Below are positions 38,429-47,938 of a stretch of DNA of 64,000 nt, in pieces. Each line of letters starts with the position of its first letter. Within the stretch, counting starts at the first letter, position 1. This stretch comes from Pantoea eucrina. Its GTDB lineage: Bacteria; Pseudomonadota; Gammaproteobacteria; Enterobacterales; Enterobacteriaceae. The stretch lies in the NCBI RefSeq assembly GCF_002095385.1, contig NZ_MIPP01000009.1, forward strand, positions 1 to 64,000, written 5' to 3'. The position numbers and the translations under genes are program-made. The notes beneath the pieces were generated by a model. It saw only the letters and a program-made list of their open reading frames with translations. It was not told the DNA's origin and searched no databases.

Positions 38429-39471
38429 TTACAATATACGTGCAACAGGAATATCTGACCAGCGTGTAGTCCAGGAAGGGCTGAGCATTTCCCGCTTCAT
38501 TCTCCATTCAGTATTAGTTCCCTGTCCTGCAAACCACACGTGACCCAGCCCGGACTGGTTGATGCCGTCGAGTACCTTCATCAGCTGTGCGCTGTTAGCC
38601 CGCGGCTGTACGTCGTCAAAGAGGTTAAGCTGACTCACGCCGTCTAGCGTGAAGTCATCAAGCATAATACCGGCTTTCATGTACCGGCGGCCTTCCAGCC
38701 AGATGCGGTCCAAACTGCGCATGGCCACTTCAATGATGTCGCGCGTATCCTGCGTGGGCAGCGTCAGCTTTTCACCGGCCGTGTTGCCGTAAAACACCTC
38801 GTTAACAGCATGTGGCGAGGTTCTGATAAAGACACTGATGCGCCTGCAAAACTGTCGTTCGCATAGGAGCTTCTCAGCCGCACGCGTGGCGTACTGACAC
38901 AGCTCCTGCTGCATGGCCACTTTTGAGGTGATGCGTTCGCCAAAGGATCTTGAACAGCAAATCTGCTGCTTGGCTGGCGGTAGCTCCTCGATCGGAATGC
39001 ATGACTCGCCGTTCAGTTCGCGTACGGCTCTCTCCAGCACCACGTTGAAGGCTTTGCGAATGAGGGCAGGGTGCGCACGCGCCAGCTGCAGGGCACTGCT
39101 GATGCCCATGACGTTCAGTCTTTTACCGATGCGCTGGCCAACGCCCCAGACTTCCTCCACGGGCTGATTGGCCAGCAGTGTTTCGGTGCGTTTCGGATTG
39201 CCCGGCGTAAGTGCGAGCACGGCGCGGAACTGCTTCCACTCTTTACTGGCCCACTGCGCTGATTTCGCCAGGGTTTTTGTCGGCCCCATGCCCACGCCGA
39301 CGGTCAGTCCGGTTGTGGCCAGCACATGCGCGAGCAGGCGCCGGCCGAAGTGCTCAAAGTCTTCGCATCCGTTTATTCCCGTCAGAACGAGAAACATTTC
39401 ATCAATACTGTACTGCTCGACACGAGGCGTCAGCTCTTCCAGAGCAGTCATCACACGCTGGCTGAGACTAT
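38429..39471 (-). pseudogene. umuC 3' fragment A
   Basis: About 345 codons covering UmuC from HSLSQRVMTALEELTPRVEQYSIDEMF to the C-terminus (SDIPVARIL). This includes the catalytic SIDE motif, the fingers/thumb and the little-finger and clamp-binding part (QLNLFDD). The first roughly 80 residues with the first catalytic Asp are missing. The homology stops at the same codon as in copy B, and both join TTTATGTGGAAT. It cannot be an active polymerase; start codons at 39454/39451 are internal. Confidence 0.9.
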
Positions 39472-39474
39472 GGT

Positions 39475-39496
39475 TTATGTGGAATACAGTTTCAAC
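39475..39496. repeat. Element-end motif 2 (att-like) between umuC copies
   Basis: TTATGTGGAATACA...TTCAAC directly joins the truncated 5' side of umuC copy A and lies 20 bases past the stop of copy B. Confidence 0.65.
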
Positions 39497-39515
39497 TGCT
39501 TAATTAATAATCGTC

Positions 39516-40559
39516 TCAGAGCACACGTGCTTTAGGAATGTCTGACCAGCGCGTGGTCCAGGCAGGGCTAAGCATTTCACGCTTCATTTTCCACTCAGTG
39601 TTAATTCCCTGTCCGGCAAACCACACATTTCCCAGTCCTGACTGATTAATGCCGTCCAGTACTTTCATCAGCTGTGCGCTTTTAGCCCGTGGCCGATTAT
39701 CGTCAAACAGATTTAGCTGGCTTACGCCGTTCGGCGTAAAGTTATCAAGCATGATGCCTGCTTTCATGTATCTGCGACCCTCAAGCCAGATACAATCGAG
39801 CGACCGCATCGCAGACTCAATGATGTCCCGCGTATCCTGTGTTGGTAGTGTCAGCTTCTCTCCGGCGCTGTTTCCGTAAAACACCTCACCGCTGGCGTGT
39901 GGCGACGTCCGGATAAACACGCCGATGTTGCGGCAGTACTGACGTTCCCCTCGCAGCTTTTCCGCTGCGCGTGCAGCGTACTGACACAGCGCCTGCTGCA
40001 TGGCTGTTTTTGTTGTAATGCGCTCCCCGAAGCTGCGACTGCAGACTATCTGCTGTTTTGCCGGCGGCAGTTCTTCCAGCGGAATACATGACTCACCGTT
40101 CAGCTCGCGTACGGTGCGTTCCAGTACCACGGAAAAGTTATCGCGAATGAACTTTGGACGCGCGCGTGACAGCTGCAGGGCGGTTTCGATGCCCATCAGG
40201 CTGAGTCGCTTACCGATACGCCGTCCCACACCCCATATTTCCTCAACGGGCTGGTTAGCTAGCAGAGTTTCGGTACGTTTCAGATTACCCGGCGTCAGCG
40301 CCAGCACGCCGCGAAACTGCTTCCACTCCTTACTCGCCCACTGGGCCGATTTTGCCAGCGTTTTAGTGGGCCCCATGCCGACACCGACGGTAAGACCCGT
40401 TGTGGTAAATACATGCGCGCGCAGGCGACGACCAAAAGCTTCGAAGTCCTCACAGCCGTTAATACCGGTAATATCCAGGAACATTTCATCAATGCTGTAC
40501 TGCTCGACGCGTGGCGTTATCTCCTCAAGCGCGGTCATTACTCTCTGGCTCAGGCTGTG
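39516..40559 (-). pseudogene. umuC 3' fragment B
   Basis: Same extent as copy A (HSLSQRVMTALEEITPRVEQYSIDEMF to SDIPKARVL), clearly diverged from it in sequence. It begins exactly where the 5' fragment at 51418-51654 ends (SSNYALY then HSLSQ), with 10.9 kb of inserted DNA between. It is therefore the displaced 3' half of the umuC gene whose promoter and umuD lie at 51.4-52.2 kb. Open internal ATG at 40538. Confidence 0.9.
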
Positions 40560-40673
40560 ATTTATGTGGAATGGAAAATCTACAGGATTAGTTTGGATTG
40601 GAATGTCCGCTACGAGCGAGAAGCGGAAGTTGCAACACTACGGCAGGTCTGCACGGCAAATAAAGCTGATGAC

Positions 40674-41594
40674 TTACTCATCTAAGTTTGTGAAAGATTC
40701 TGTACTTTTACGAATTACGCTCCGCAGCCACTGATGAGCAGGATCACGGTCTTTCCTCGCGTGCCATGCCTGTACATAAGAAAAACCCGGCAGTTTGATT
40801 GGCGGCGCGAAGCGGCGCAGGGATTCGTGATAGCGTTCCGGGGTCACTGAACGGCTGGCAACCGTCAGCACAAGGTCGGTGCCGGGAAGCAGGCGGACGG
40901 CGGCGCTCCAGTGCGGCAGCGCTACGCAGATGTGCCTTTTTAGCCCTTTCGCAGCCAGCGCTTTCTCTATCTCATCCACCGAATCGGGCTTCAGCCCCAG
41001 CATCACGTGCGGTTTATCAAGCCACTCTTCCAGCGTCAGGTTCCGGCCTGCAGGAAGGTACTCCCGATCGGCGAGGCAGATAAACTGCTCGGGAAATAAA
41101 TCCTCTTTCTGGATGTCACCCCGGGCGTCAGGGAAAATCCCGAGAGCCAGATCGAGTTCGCCGTCCTCAAGCTGCGCCAGCATCATTTCACGACTTCCCT
41201 GGCTGATTGCCAGGTCAAAGCCCGGTGCCGCCTTACGCGTATGGCTGACCAGCAAAGGCAGCACTATACGCGCCGCATAATCTGACATTGCGATTCGGAA
41301 CGCGCGGCGGGCAGTTGACGGATCAAACTCCGGCGCACCTATCAGAGTATTAAGTTCAGTAAGCGCACTATCCAGCGCCGGCAGCAGCCCCTGCGCACGG
41401 ATAGTCAGCGCCATTTTCCCGTCCCGGCGAACCAAAAGTGGATCGTCAAAGTGCGCGCGCAACTGAGCCAGAGCATGGCTGACGGCCGGCTGACTCCGGT
41501 ACAGCCGGACGGCGGCCCGGGTGACGTGTTTTTCGGTCAGCAGAGCGTGAAGCGTCAGCAGTAGGTTCAAATCAATCTTTCTCAGTTCATCCAT
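40674..41594 (-). CDS. LysR-type transcriptional regulator
   Basis: 306 residues from ATG 41594 (AGGA 14 bases upstream; earlier in-frame ATGs at 41603 and 41612 are possible). N-terminal HTH (LRKIDLNLLLTLHALLTEKHVTRAAVRLYRSQPAVSHALAQLRAHFDDPLLVRR) of the NodD/SyrM-like branch and a standard effector domain. Divergent from the DMT transporter at 41693, which is its likely target. First cargo gene at the left end of the element. Confidence 0.87.
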   Translation of the reverse strand: MDELRKIDLNLLLTLHALLTEKHVTRAAVRLYRSQPAVSHALAQLRAHFDDPLLVRRDGKMALTIRAQGLLPALDSALTELNTLIGAPEFDPSTARRAFRIAMSDYAARIVLPLLVSHTRKAAPGFDLAISQGSREMMLAQLEDGELDLALGIFPDARGDIQKEDLFPEQFICLADREYLPAGRNLTLEEWLDKPHVMLGLKPDSVDEIEKALAAKGLKRHICVALPHWSAAVRLLPGTDLVLTVASRSVTPERYHESLRRFAPPIKLPGFSYVQAWHARKDRDPAHQWLRSVIRKSTESFTNLDE

Positions 41595-41692
41595 CTCGTG
41601 CATATCCTGCATGCATATAAACGATTTCAATAAATATAACTGATAGGCAAGAATAGTCACATCAAGTCATCACGCTCCTGAAGAGGTTTCAC

Positions 41693-42211
41693 ATGTTGAG
41701 CAAAGCAATGATTCTGGCATTCGTTCCCGTCTTGATGGCATTTCTTGCCGGTGCCGTGCTGCCTTTTCAGGCTACGAGCAACGGCGCGGTCGGCAAGGCG
41801 CTCGGTCATCCGCTCTGGGGAGCGCTCGTATCCCTGACCGTCAGCGCGCTGGTTCTACTGCCGCTGATCTGGTTCCTGAAAGTTCCTGCACCGCGGATCG
41901 GCATTGCGCTTCAGGCACCGTGGTGGGTGTGGATTGGCGGCGTGCTGGGCGCGGTTTATGTCGGCAGTGCCGCCGCTTTTTCACCAAAACTTGGCGCGGG
42001 CGGATTTATCGTCCTCGTCGTTGCCGGACAAATGATCGCCGCCGTTGTGGTGGACCATTTCGGCCTGATGGGCCTGACGCCCCGCCCCGTGAATCTGGCC
42101 CGCTTAGCTGGCGTGGCCCTGATCCTGGCCGGAGCCTTATTCATTCAGTACGGCGGTCATACCGGCTCTGCCAGCGCAGCAACAGCTGCCGGTGAGCAGA
42201 CAAAGTCCTGA
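41693..42211 (+). CDS. DMT-superfamily transporter (YdcZ/DUF606 type)
   Basis: 172 residues, five membrane segments, with GAVLPFQATSNGAVGKALGHPLWGALVSLTVS at the N-terminus and GGVLGAVYVGSAAAFSPKLGAGGFIVLVVAGQM in the middle. These are typical of the half-length EamA/DMT proteins of DUF606, which work as dimers. Substrate unknown. GAGG precedes the start. Expression is probably set by the divergent LysR. Confidence 0.82.
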   Translation: MLSKAMILAFVPVLMAFLAGAVLPFQATSNGAVGKALGHPLWGALVSLTVSALVLLPLIWFLKVPAPRIGIALQAPWWVWIGGVLGAVYVGSAAAFSPKLGAGGFIVLVVAGQMIAAVVVDHFGLMGLTPRPVNLARLAGVALILAGALFIQYGGHTGSASAATAAGEQTKS

Positions 42212-42283
42212 CCGTACCGGAGTAAGCAGTAATGCAGCCAGGCTGCAAAAATTAACAACACAACGTAAGTGAGGAGTATCTGT

Positions 42284-43000
42284 ATGAGCATCGTTAAACT
42301 TCAGTTCAGTGATGGCCGTCCTGACGTAGCAGGCCTGGAAGACGTAAACCAGGTACTGAACACCGTAGGCGTACGTGCCAGCACCATCGATATTCCAGCG
42401 GAAGCGCGCCCGCTGCTGAAAGCCTATCAGAACCGCGCTATTACAGAAGGCGAAGAGCATCAGCTGATTTCCATGTTCAACCTGACTCGTCCCGAGCTGA
42501 TGGAGCAAATCCGCCTGGCAGGTCGTACGCCGGTCATTGAGAATGGCGGTGAGTTCACCACCGAAGGCGGCCAGTCGTCTTATCCGAAGGTCTACGACAT
42601 GAAAGCCATGTCAGAGGACGTACAGAAATTTGTGCTGAACAAGTATGGTCGCCTTCACGTTAACACCTCTGACAAAGGCCAGGGCATTGATGAAGTCATG
42701 ACCGTTATTGCCGGCGGCCCGTTCACCTGGATGTACCTGCTGCCGGACGGCGTGCTGGCGCGTCTGACTGTGGGCTTCGTGGGTGAAAATGACAAGGCAC
42801 TGCGCCTGAGCTATCCGGGTATCCGTATGCACGCAGGTTATATGGACGCGAAGGAAGGTCTGGTCGTGGCCTTCGCGCACGGTCCTGACAACTTTGAGAT
42901 CCGCTACGAAGCCGATATCGAACATGCTGAGCTGCTGGGCGACAACCCGTGGGTTGATTTTACCGGTGATATGCCGAAGCTTTACAGCAAACTGGCCTAA
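42284..43000 (+). CDS. Conserved-looking protein of unknown function
   Basis: 238 residues, soluble, no signal peptide, start 42284 after GAGGAGT. It opens MSIVKLQFSDGRPDVAGLEDVNQ and ends DMPKLYSKLA. Codon use is strongly biased to optimal codons (CTG, GGT, CGT), as in highly expressed genes. I do not recognise a domain; the second half (GGPFTWMYLLPDGVLARLTVGFVGENDKALRLSYPGIRMHAG) suggests a beta-rich fold. It has its own terminator at 43112, so it is a single-gene unit. Confidence 0.7.
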   Translation: MSIVKLQFSDGRPDVAGLEDVNQVLNTVGVRASTIDIPAEARPLLKAYQNRAITEGEEHQLISMFNLTRPELMEQIRLAGRTPVIENGGEFTTEGGQSSYPKVYDMKAMSEDVQKFVLNKYGRLHVNTSDKGQGIDEVMTVIAGGPFTWMYLLPDGVLARLTVGFVGENDKALRLSYPGIRMHAGYMDAKEGLVVAFAHGPDNFEIRYEADIEHAELLGDNPWVDFTGDMPKLYSKLA

Positions 43001-43111
43001 GACAGTTCAGGAAAAGATGGAGTGGCACATTAATGTGCCGTGAATAGACTGAACGCAGATTCAGAAGGGATAACGGTGATCCGCGGTCCGGTATCTCCTG
43101 TGCAATTGATT

Positions 43112-43142
43112 TGCCGGTCGCGAATGCGATCGGCATTTTTTT
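43112..43142 (+). terminator. Intrinsic terminator
   Basis: TGCCGGTCGC-GAAT-GCGATCGGCA with one G-U pair, then seven T. Confidence 0.85.
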
Positions 43143-43201
43143 ATCCGCAATGCCTCCTGACTGACTGCCCACCCGAAAATTTTTGATATCGGCGAAAGTA
43201 T

Positions 43202-43221
43202 TTACCTTGATATAAAACTAT
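43202..43221. promoter_or_regulatory. MarR operator-like site, upstream of the hydroquinone reductase gene
   Basis: TTACCTTGATATAAAACTAT matches the left half and centre of the perfect palindrome at 44951-44970. It lies 134 bases before the start at 43355. Confidence 0.6.
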
Positions 43222-43354
43222 TATGAAGACATGACTCTGCTTTGCAGTCGCCGTCTCCTCACATACTGAGCGTTGCCGGGCGAACGTATACGTTACTGGC
43301 CGGTGGCTGAACAGTACAGCGGAGCCATTTTCTGAATTCATGCCGGAGAAAATT

Positions 43355-44248
43355 ATGGCCGTACTCGAGAACGGGGTCTGGAATCCCCAAAAAGATGTAT
43401 CAGAACTGACGCACACTGATATTTTAAGTGAAGACATTCTTCCTGAGGCTGGCAGATACCACCTTTACGTATCGCGGGCATGTCCCTTCGCCCACCGGCC
43501 GTGGCTTGTGATCGCCGTGCTGGGGCTTGACCACGCCATCGGCGTATCATCAGTTGCCGCAAGGCGATACGATAAAGGATGGGAATTTGACGTCGTAAAC
43601 CAGGACAGCATTAACGGCAGCGCGACGCTTGCTGACATTTATGTTCAGAGCAAACCCGACTACTCTGGCAGCGTTACCGTTCCTGTCATGTTTGATCGTC
43701 AGAGCGGGCACGTTGCCAGCACCGATTCCGCCTCGCTGGCGTTAACACTGGCTACGGAATGGAAGTCGCTTGGTCAGCGGCCGCTGACGCTGGTTCCGGC
43801 GGAACTGCGTCAGGAAGCAGAGTCGCTGAATGAGTGGCTGCACGTGAATGTGAACCGCAGAGTTTATCAGGTGGGATTTGCAAAGCAGCAGAGCGAGTAC
43901 GACAGCGCCTGTGAAGCGTTATTCAGTGCGTTCGATGAGCTGGAAAACCGGATGCGCACAGGTCTTTATCTGATGGGTGACACGCTGACGCTGCCGGATC
44001 TGTTTCTGCTGCCAACCCTGGTAAGGTTTGAGGCCGTTTACGCGCTGCATTTCAAGGCCAATACCCGTTCACTGACGCAGATGCCGCACCTGTACGATTA
44101 TATGCTGAGGATGCTGGACGTTCCCGGCGTTCGTGACACTATCGATATGGAGCATATCAAGCTGCATTACTATTTCTCACACCGCCATATTAATCCCACC
44201 GGTATCGTACCGGCAGGACCCTGTCTATCCTGGCTGACCCCTCAGTAA
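43355..44248 (+). CDS. Glutathionyl-hydroquinone reductase (Xi-class GST)
   Basis: 297 residues. The catalytic Cys43 lies in CPFAHR (CPWAHR in YqjG/PcpF), with the N-terminal thioredoxin-like and C-terminal helical domains and the long Xi-class C-terminus. The family removes glutathione from glutathionyl-hydroquinones with a second glutathione and so recycles quinone adducts. Start 43355 has GGAG 8 bases upstream. It overlaps the convergent FMN reductase gene by 7 bases. An operator shared with marR lies upstream. Confidence 0.85.
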   Translation: MAVLENGVWNPQKDVSELTHTDILSEDILPEAGRYHLYVSRACPFAHRPWLVIAVLGLDHAIGVSSVAARRYDKGWEFDVVNQDSINGSATLADIYVQSKPDYSGSVTVPVMFDRQSGHVASTDSASLALTLATEWKSLGQRPLTLVPAELRQEAESLNEWLHVNVNRRVYQVGFAKQQSEYDSACEALFSAFDELENRMRTGLYLMGDTLTLPDLFLLPTLVRFEAVYALHFKANTRSLTQMPHLYDYMLRMLDVPGVRDTIDMEHIKLHYYFSHRHINPTGIVPAGPCLSWLTPQ

Positions 44249-44832
44249 TCTGCGACCCTTTCCCGTATGTCGGCGGGGAGGGGCTTACCGACGCTGACTG
44301 CGGCGAGCATGCGGTTCATCGCGCCAGTCATGAAGTCCATGGTTTTTTTATCGCTGAAGACGTTGTCAGTTATCTTACGATCAACCAGCGGCACCACGAT
44401 TTGCGGTCCCGGCGGGATAAACGCGCCAATGGAAAGCAGCGTTTCGTTCAGCTGCTGAAAGGCTCGCACGCCGCCGGTAAAAGCCGGCGAGCAGGTCATT
44501 ACCAGTACCGGCTTCGCCCTGAGCACGGAGCTGCCGTAGGGGCTGGATAGCCAGTCGAGCGCGTTTTTCAGCAGGCCGGGCATGCCGTGGTTAAACTCCG
44601 GAGACGCAATGACCACGGCGTCGCACTGGCTGATGTTCTCTCGCAGCTCAAGAACCCCCGGAGGCCCCCATGCGTCGTCCATATCGGCGTTATACAGCGG
44701 AATATTTGCGACAGAGCTGATTTCAATTGAAACCGCAGGCTCCATGTGTGCCTTGAGCGCAGACAATATTGCAAGACTGTATGAGTTCTGGCGAATGCTG
44801 CCGGGAAGGGCAATAACGTGGGGGATGTCCAT
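44242..44832 (-). CDS. NAD(P)H-dependent FMN reductase
   Basis: 196 residues, flavodoxin-like fold: ALPGSIRQNSYSLAILSAL for FMN phosphate binding and ASPEFNHGMPGLLKNALDWLS typical of ChrR/YieF/azobenzene-reductase enzymes. These two-electron reductases convert quinones, chromate or azo compounds. A MarR-type operator half covers the region just upstream (44841-44860), so it is likely derepressed by the same signal as its neighbours. Confidence 0.85.
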   Translation of the reverse strand: MDIPHVIALPGSIRQNSYSLAILSALKAHMEPAVSIEISSVANIPLYNADMDDAWGPPGVLELRENISQCDAVVIASPEFNHGMPGLLKNALDWLSSPYGSSVLRAKPVLVMTCSPAFTGGVRAFQQLNETLLSIGAFIPPGPQIVVPLVDRKITDNVFSDKKTMDFMTGAMNRMLAAVSVGKPLPADIRERVADY

Positions 44833-44840
44833 TACGGTGT

Positions 44841-44860
44841 GGTTCTCTTTATATAAAAAC
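44841..44860. promoter_or_regulatory. MarR operator-like site, upstream of FMN reductase
   Basis: GGTTCTCTTTATATAAAAAC keeps the CTTTATATAAA centre of the 44951 palindrome but has weaker arms. Confidence 0.45.
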
Positions 44861-44950
44861 TTTGTTTAGCCGCGTTTGTCAGGATCATGACGGCGGAAAA
44901 CAGCGACAGGTGGGCAGCAGGTGTTATCATCGCTGACAGTGCAAGTGTAA

Positions 44951-44970
44951 TTACCTTTATATAAAGGTAA
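44951..44970. promoter_or_regulatory. MarR operator, perfect palindrome
   Basis: TTACCTTTATATAAAGGTAA, perfect over 20 bases (22 with flanking A/T), 50 bases upstream of the marR start. This is the expected place for autoregulation. Confidence 0.75.
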
Positions 44971-45019
44971 TGGTTTATTATTCCTCTGAACTTAAGCAAG
45001 AGCAAGGTAGCAGCGCCTT

Positions 45020-45535
45020 ATGAGCACACAGCGACAAAAAGATCCCGTGGACAATATTCTGGAACAGTGGCAGCGCGAGCGCCCCGACATAGACTCAACG
45101 CCAATGGGTCCGCTGGGACGACTGGTGCGCTGCACAGCGCTGGCTGAGCCCCTGCTGAGGGCCGGATACCGGCAGCACAATCTGGAGGTGTGGGAATTTG
45201 ATGTGCTGTCTGCGCTGCGTCGCGCGGGCAAGCCTTTCATTCTCACGCCAACTCAACTATTGCCGGCGCTCATGATCACGTCGGGTACGGTGACGCACCG
45301 GCTGAAACTGCTGGAAAAAAGAGGGCTGATCTCGCGGAAGGCGAATCCTGATGATGCCAGAAGTAAGTTTGTCTGCCTGACCGCCCCCGGGAAAAAGCTG
45401 ATAGACGAAGCCGTTGAATCACATGTGGAAAATGAAAAGAAAATACTCGCGGGATTATCTCCGGAGCAGCTTGAGCTGATGAATGACGTATTATCAGCGT
45501 TTATGCGGAGCCTGGAAGCGCGAAGCGAAGGCTGA
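45020..45535 (+). CDS. MarR-family regulator
   Basis: 171 residues with a winged HTH (FDVLSALRRAGKPFILTPTQLLPALMITSGTVTHRLKLLEKRGLISRKANPDDARSKFVCLT). Winged-helix dimer regulators of this family usually repress detoxification genes and let go on binding phenolic ligands or on Cys oxidation. There is one Cys near residue 38 (VRCTALAEP) that could be a sensor. Sites like its own operator lie before the neighbouring reductase, GST and BOF genes, so it is the likely local repressor. Confidence 0.88.
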   Translation: MSTQRQKDPVDNILEQWQRERPDIDSTPMGPLGRLVRCTALAEPLLRAGYRQHNLEVWEFDVLSALRRAGKPFILTPTQLLPALMITSGTVTHRLKLLEKRGLISRKANPDDARSKFVCLTAPGKKLIDEAVESHVENEKKILAGLSPEQLELMNDVLSAFMRSLEARSEG

Positions 45536-45702
45536 ATACCTACTGCAATCGCAGCTGCATGCCGGCAGCTGCCTTCCCCGTCGCCAGTCTGCCATCGACC
45601 GGTTCTCTTATATGGTTTCGCAGGGATAATTCTTTCAGAATAATCTCTTCATTCTCGCCAGGCATGCTGTCAGTTAATTATATGTGCTTTACAAAATCAA
45701 CT
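45536..45702. other. Intergenic region before the BOF gene
   Basis: AT-rich; contains the marR 3' flank and leads into the operator at 45703. No gene seen. Confidence 0.3.
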
Positions 45703-45722
45703 TACCTTGACGTAAAGGTAAG
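45703..45722. promoter_or_regulatory. MarR operator-like site, upstream of BOF gene
   Basis: TTACCTTGACGTAAAGGTAA, a 20-bp dyad with one mismatched pair in the centre and arms identical to the 44951 palindrome. Confidence 0.7.
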
Positions 45723-45856
45723 TGTGTTTTAGTATCTTATTCGCTGCTTAAAAAGCACTTAATGAATTGAGTTATCGTTTTTTCTGGCGAGATATTTTTT
45801 CGCTTGAATTAATATTTTCGGCTGTTTACAGACTGAGTTTAATATACAGGTGCGTA

Positions 45857-46288
45857 ATGATGAGTAAAACAATATTTAAAAGCAGAGCCCGCCGGGCAGC
45901 TGTTCTGACATGTTCTGTGCTTATAATTTCTGCCATGCCATCTCTGTCTTTTGCTGCCGGTGGCTATCAGAATCATAAAGCAGAACCACAAAAGGGCGAC
46001 GTTTATGCCGGGCACATGATGCCGAAAGGAAACATGCAAAGCAGGGTTTCAGAAGTTGCCTCGTTTAGAGATAACGCCTGGATTACGCTTGAAGGCAGCA
46101 TCATCAGCCAGCAGGATGAACACCATTTTACCTTCCGTGATAACACGGGGAAAATCCCTCTGGAAATCAGCGATGAGGCATGGCGCGGGCTGGAGGTGGA
46201 TGCACTTTCGCTGGTCAGAGTCAGTGGTTATGTAAAGCACAGCGGCGGCCTGTCGTCACTTGCCATCCGCCATATTGAGCTTCCCTGA
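45857..46288 (+). CDS. BOF (YgiW/YdeI-type) periplasmic OB-fold protein
   Basis: 143 residues: a Sec signal peptide (cut after SFAA), then an OB fold of the bacterial BOF family (SRVSEVASFRDNAWITLEGSIISQQDEHHFTFRDNTGKIPLEISDEAWRGLEVDALSLVRVSGYV). YgiW/YdeI/VisP proteins act in the periplasm in stress tolerance and bind small ligands. ATG 45857 with AGGTG upstream; 45860 is the alternative. Controlled through the operator at 45703. Confidence 0.85.
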   Translation: MMSKTIFKSRARRAAVLTCSVLIISAMPSLSFAAGGYQNHKAEPQKGDVYAGHMMPKGNMQSRVSEVASFRDNAWITLEGSIISQQDEHHFTFRDNTGKIPLEISDEAWRGLEVDALSLVRVSGYVKHSGGLSSLAIRHIELP

Positions 46289-46676
46289 GCCTTTTTGAAA
46301 AAGGAAAAGCGCAAAGTTGGGACGGTTTACGTATGATTTTTCTTGACGCTGAATGTCTTAACTGTCCTTGCAATGTGCTTTAGCTCTTCCCGGTTATAAT
46401 AATTTAAGTTTATGCCTGAAGTCATGCCTCCAGATAAATCCGGAGTTAATATTCAGAAAGAATGACTTTCACTTGTGTGTACATGAATAAGCATGGTGAA
46501 TATGTGTTTTTTATTTGCAAGATAATACTGCCTTATTTTTTAAACTGAAACCTCCTCTGTTTATACCCTGCAGATTTATCTGTCAGCAAACTCCGGCAGG
46601 AGTTTGCAGCTGAATATATTACAGCGAAACAGAGTTAGCGTGTGTCGCTGTAAATAATGTGGCTTCTGCAGAGCTT
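46289..46676. other. Gene-free stretch with a strong hairpin
   Basis: AT-rich. GCAAACTCC-GGCA-GGAGTTTGC (46586-46607) is a perfect 9-bp hairpin without a T-run; its role is unknown. No gene. Confidence 0.45.
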
Positions 46677-47057
46677 TCAGTTTTCACTGAGCCAGGAAAC
46701 GTGTGCACCGATGATGCGCCAGCCTTCCGGCAGCCTTGCCCAGGTCTGGGTTTGCCTGCCCGCTTCCGGCCTGCCGGGAGAAGTAAACTCAACGTTTGCT
46801 ACGCCAAAATCATCGCCGGCCGAAATGATATGGACGGCCGTCACGTGACGTGGTTTGGGTCCAGGGGGCCGTGCGGCACGGAAATCGGCTATTTGATCGT
46901 AGCCATAAAGATTCTCGGTCTGACCGTAACGGATGACGTCAGTCGAGTGCATAAACAGGGCATTGACGGTTTCCAGATCGTTCTGAACCAGTGCAGCGTT
47001 ATAAATATCTACCACAGCCCTGATTTCTTCCACGATGGATGGTTTGTTGATTTTCAT
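46677..47057 (-). CDS. HpxZ-like (DUF3225) NTF2-fold protein
   Basis: 126 residues resembling the AtzH/HpxZ family: EIRAVVDIYNAALVQNDLETVNALFMHSTDVIRYGQTENLYGYDQIADFRAARP, then FGVANVEFTSPGRPEAGRQTQTWARLPEGWRIIGAHVS. HpxZ sits in oxalurate catabolism operons and has the fold of SnoaL/ketosteroid isomerase. No other hpx gene is here, so the role is open. GGAGGAG precedes the start. Divergent from the MBL gene at 47141. Confidence 0.75.
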   Translation of the reverse strand: MKINKPSIVEEIRAVVDIYNAALVQNDLETVNALFMHSTDVIRYGQTENLYGYDQIADFRAARPPGPKPRHVTAVHIISAGDDFGVANVEFTSPGRPEAGRQTQTWARLPEGWRIIGAHVSWLSEN

Positions 47058-47140
47058 GACTCCTCCTTCGGGAGCATTGATGGCACAGGTAATTCGCTTT
47101 GCCAGACAGTAAATAACCCGTTCAGTTAAGAGAGAACAAC

Positions 47141-47938
47141 ATGATTAAGCTATGCAGCGCCTGTGGAACGTCCTATGAAACAGCAGGACACAGCCCGGAG
47201 CAATGTAATATCTGTGATGACGAACGCCAGTACGTACCGCTGGTCGGCCAGAAGTGGACGGACTTTTATACCTTAATGGCCACGCATGCCAACAAGTGGC
47301 AGCAGCATGACGCCGGATTATTCAGCATCAAAACCGTTCCTGCCTTTGCCATTAATCAGCGCGCTTTCCTGCTGAGAACCGACGAGGGCAACATTCTGTG
47401 GGACTGCATTGCTAACCTGGATGATGCCACTCGTGCGCTGGTTGACGCGCTCGGCGGTATCAAAGCTATCGCCATTTCTCACCCTCATTACTACACAACC
47501 ATGCAGGACTGGGCGGAGGCCTTTAACGCGCCGCTGTACCTGCACGCCAGCGACAGCGAATGGATTATGCGTGAAAGTCCGCACATCAAACTGTGGAAGG
47601 GCGATTCACTTCGCCTGTTCTCTGACGTTACCCTGATGCGTCTGGGAGGCCACTTTGCAGGCGGTAGCGTGCTGCACTGGGCACAGGGAGAGGGCACGCT
47701 GCTCGCCGGCGATATCGTTCAGGTCACGCCGGGCGCGGATGCCGTCTCGTTCATGTGGAGCTATCCAAACATGCTTCCACTTTCTGCTCATACTGTGGGC
47801 GAAATAGCCTGCCGCCTGAGTAAAGTCAAATTCTCCCGGCTCTTTGGCGCGTTTGAGGGCCAGAACATCCAGGTGGATGCTGATACTATCGTGCAGTACT
47901 GCAGCGAAAAGTACATATCCTGTCTGAAGCGGGCCTGA
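47141..47938 (+). CDS. Metallo-beta-lactamase-fold protein with N-terminal Cys pairs
   Basis: 265 residues. It begins with CSACGTSYET...CNICDDERQY, two CxxC pairs that could hold zinc or a rubredoxin-like metal. Then come MBL-fold segments: FLLRTDEGNILWDC, AISHPHYYTTMQDWAEAF where HxHxDH is expected, GGHFAGGSVLHW and LLAGDIVQV. The metal site is altered (HPHYYTTMQDW keeps two His and one Asp), so activity may differ from classic hydrolases. Substrate unknown. Confidence 0.75.
   Translation: MIKLCSACGTSYETAGHSPEQCNICDDERQYVPLVGQKWTDFYTLMATHANKWQQHDAGLFSIKTVPAFAINQRAFLLRTDEGNILWDCIANLDDATRALVDALGGIKAIAISHPHYYTTMQDWAEAFNAPLYLHASDSEWIMRESPHIKLWKGDSLRLFSDVTLMRLGGHFAGGSVLHWAQGEGTLLAGDIVQVTPGADAVSFMWSYPNMLPLSAHTVGEIACRLSKVKFSRLFGAFEGQNIQVDADTIVQYCSEKYISCLKRA

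Noticed and set aside
46586..46607. Hairpin as terminator of the BOF gene
   Set aside because: Perfect stem but no T-run and about 300 bases from the stop codon.
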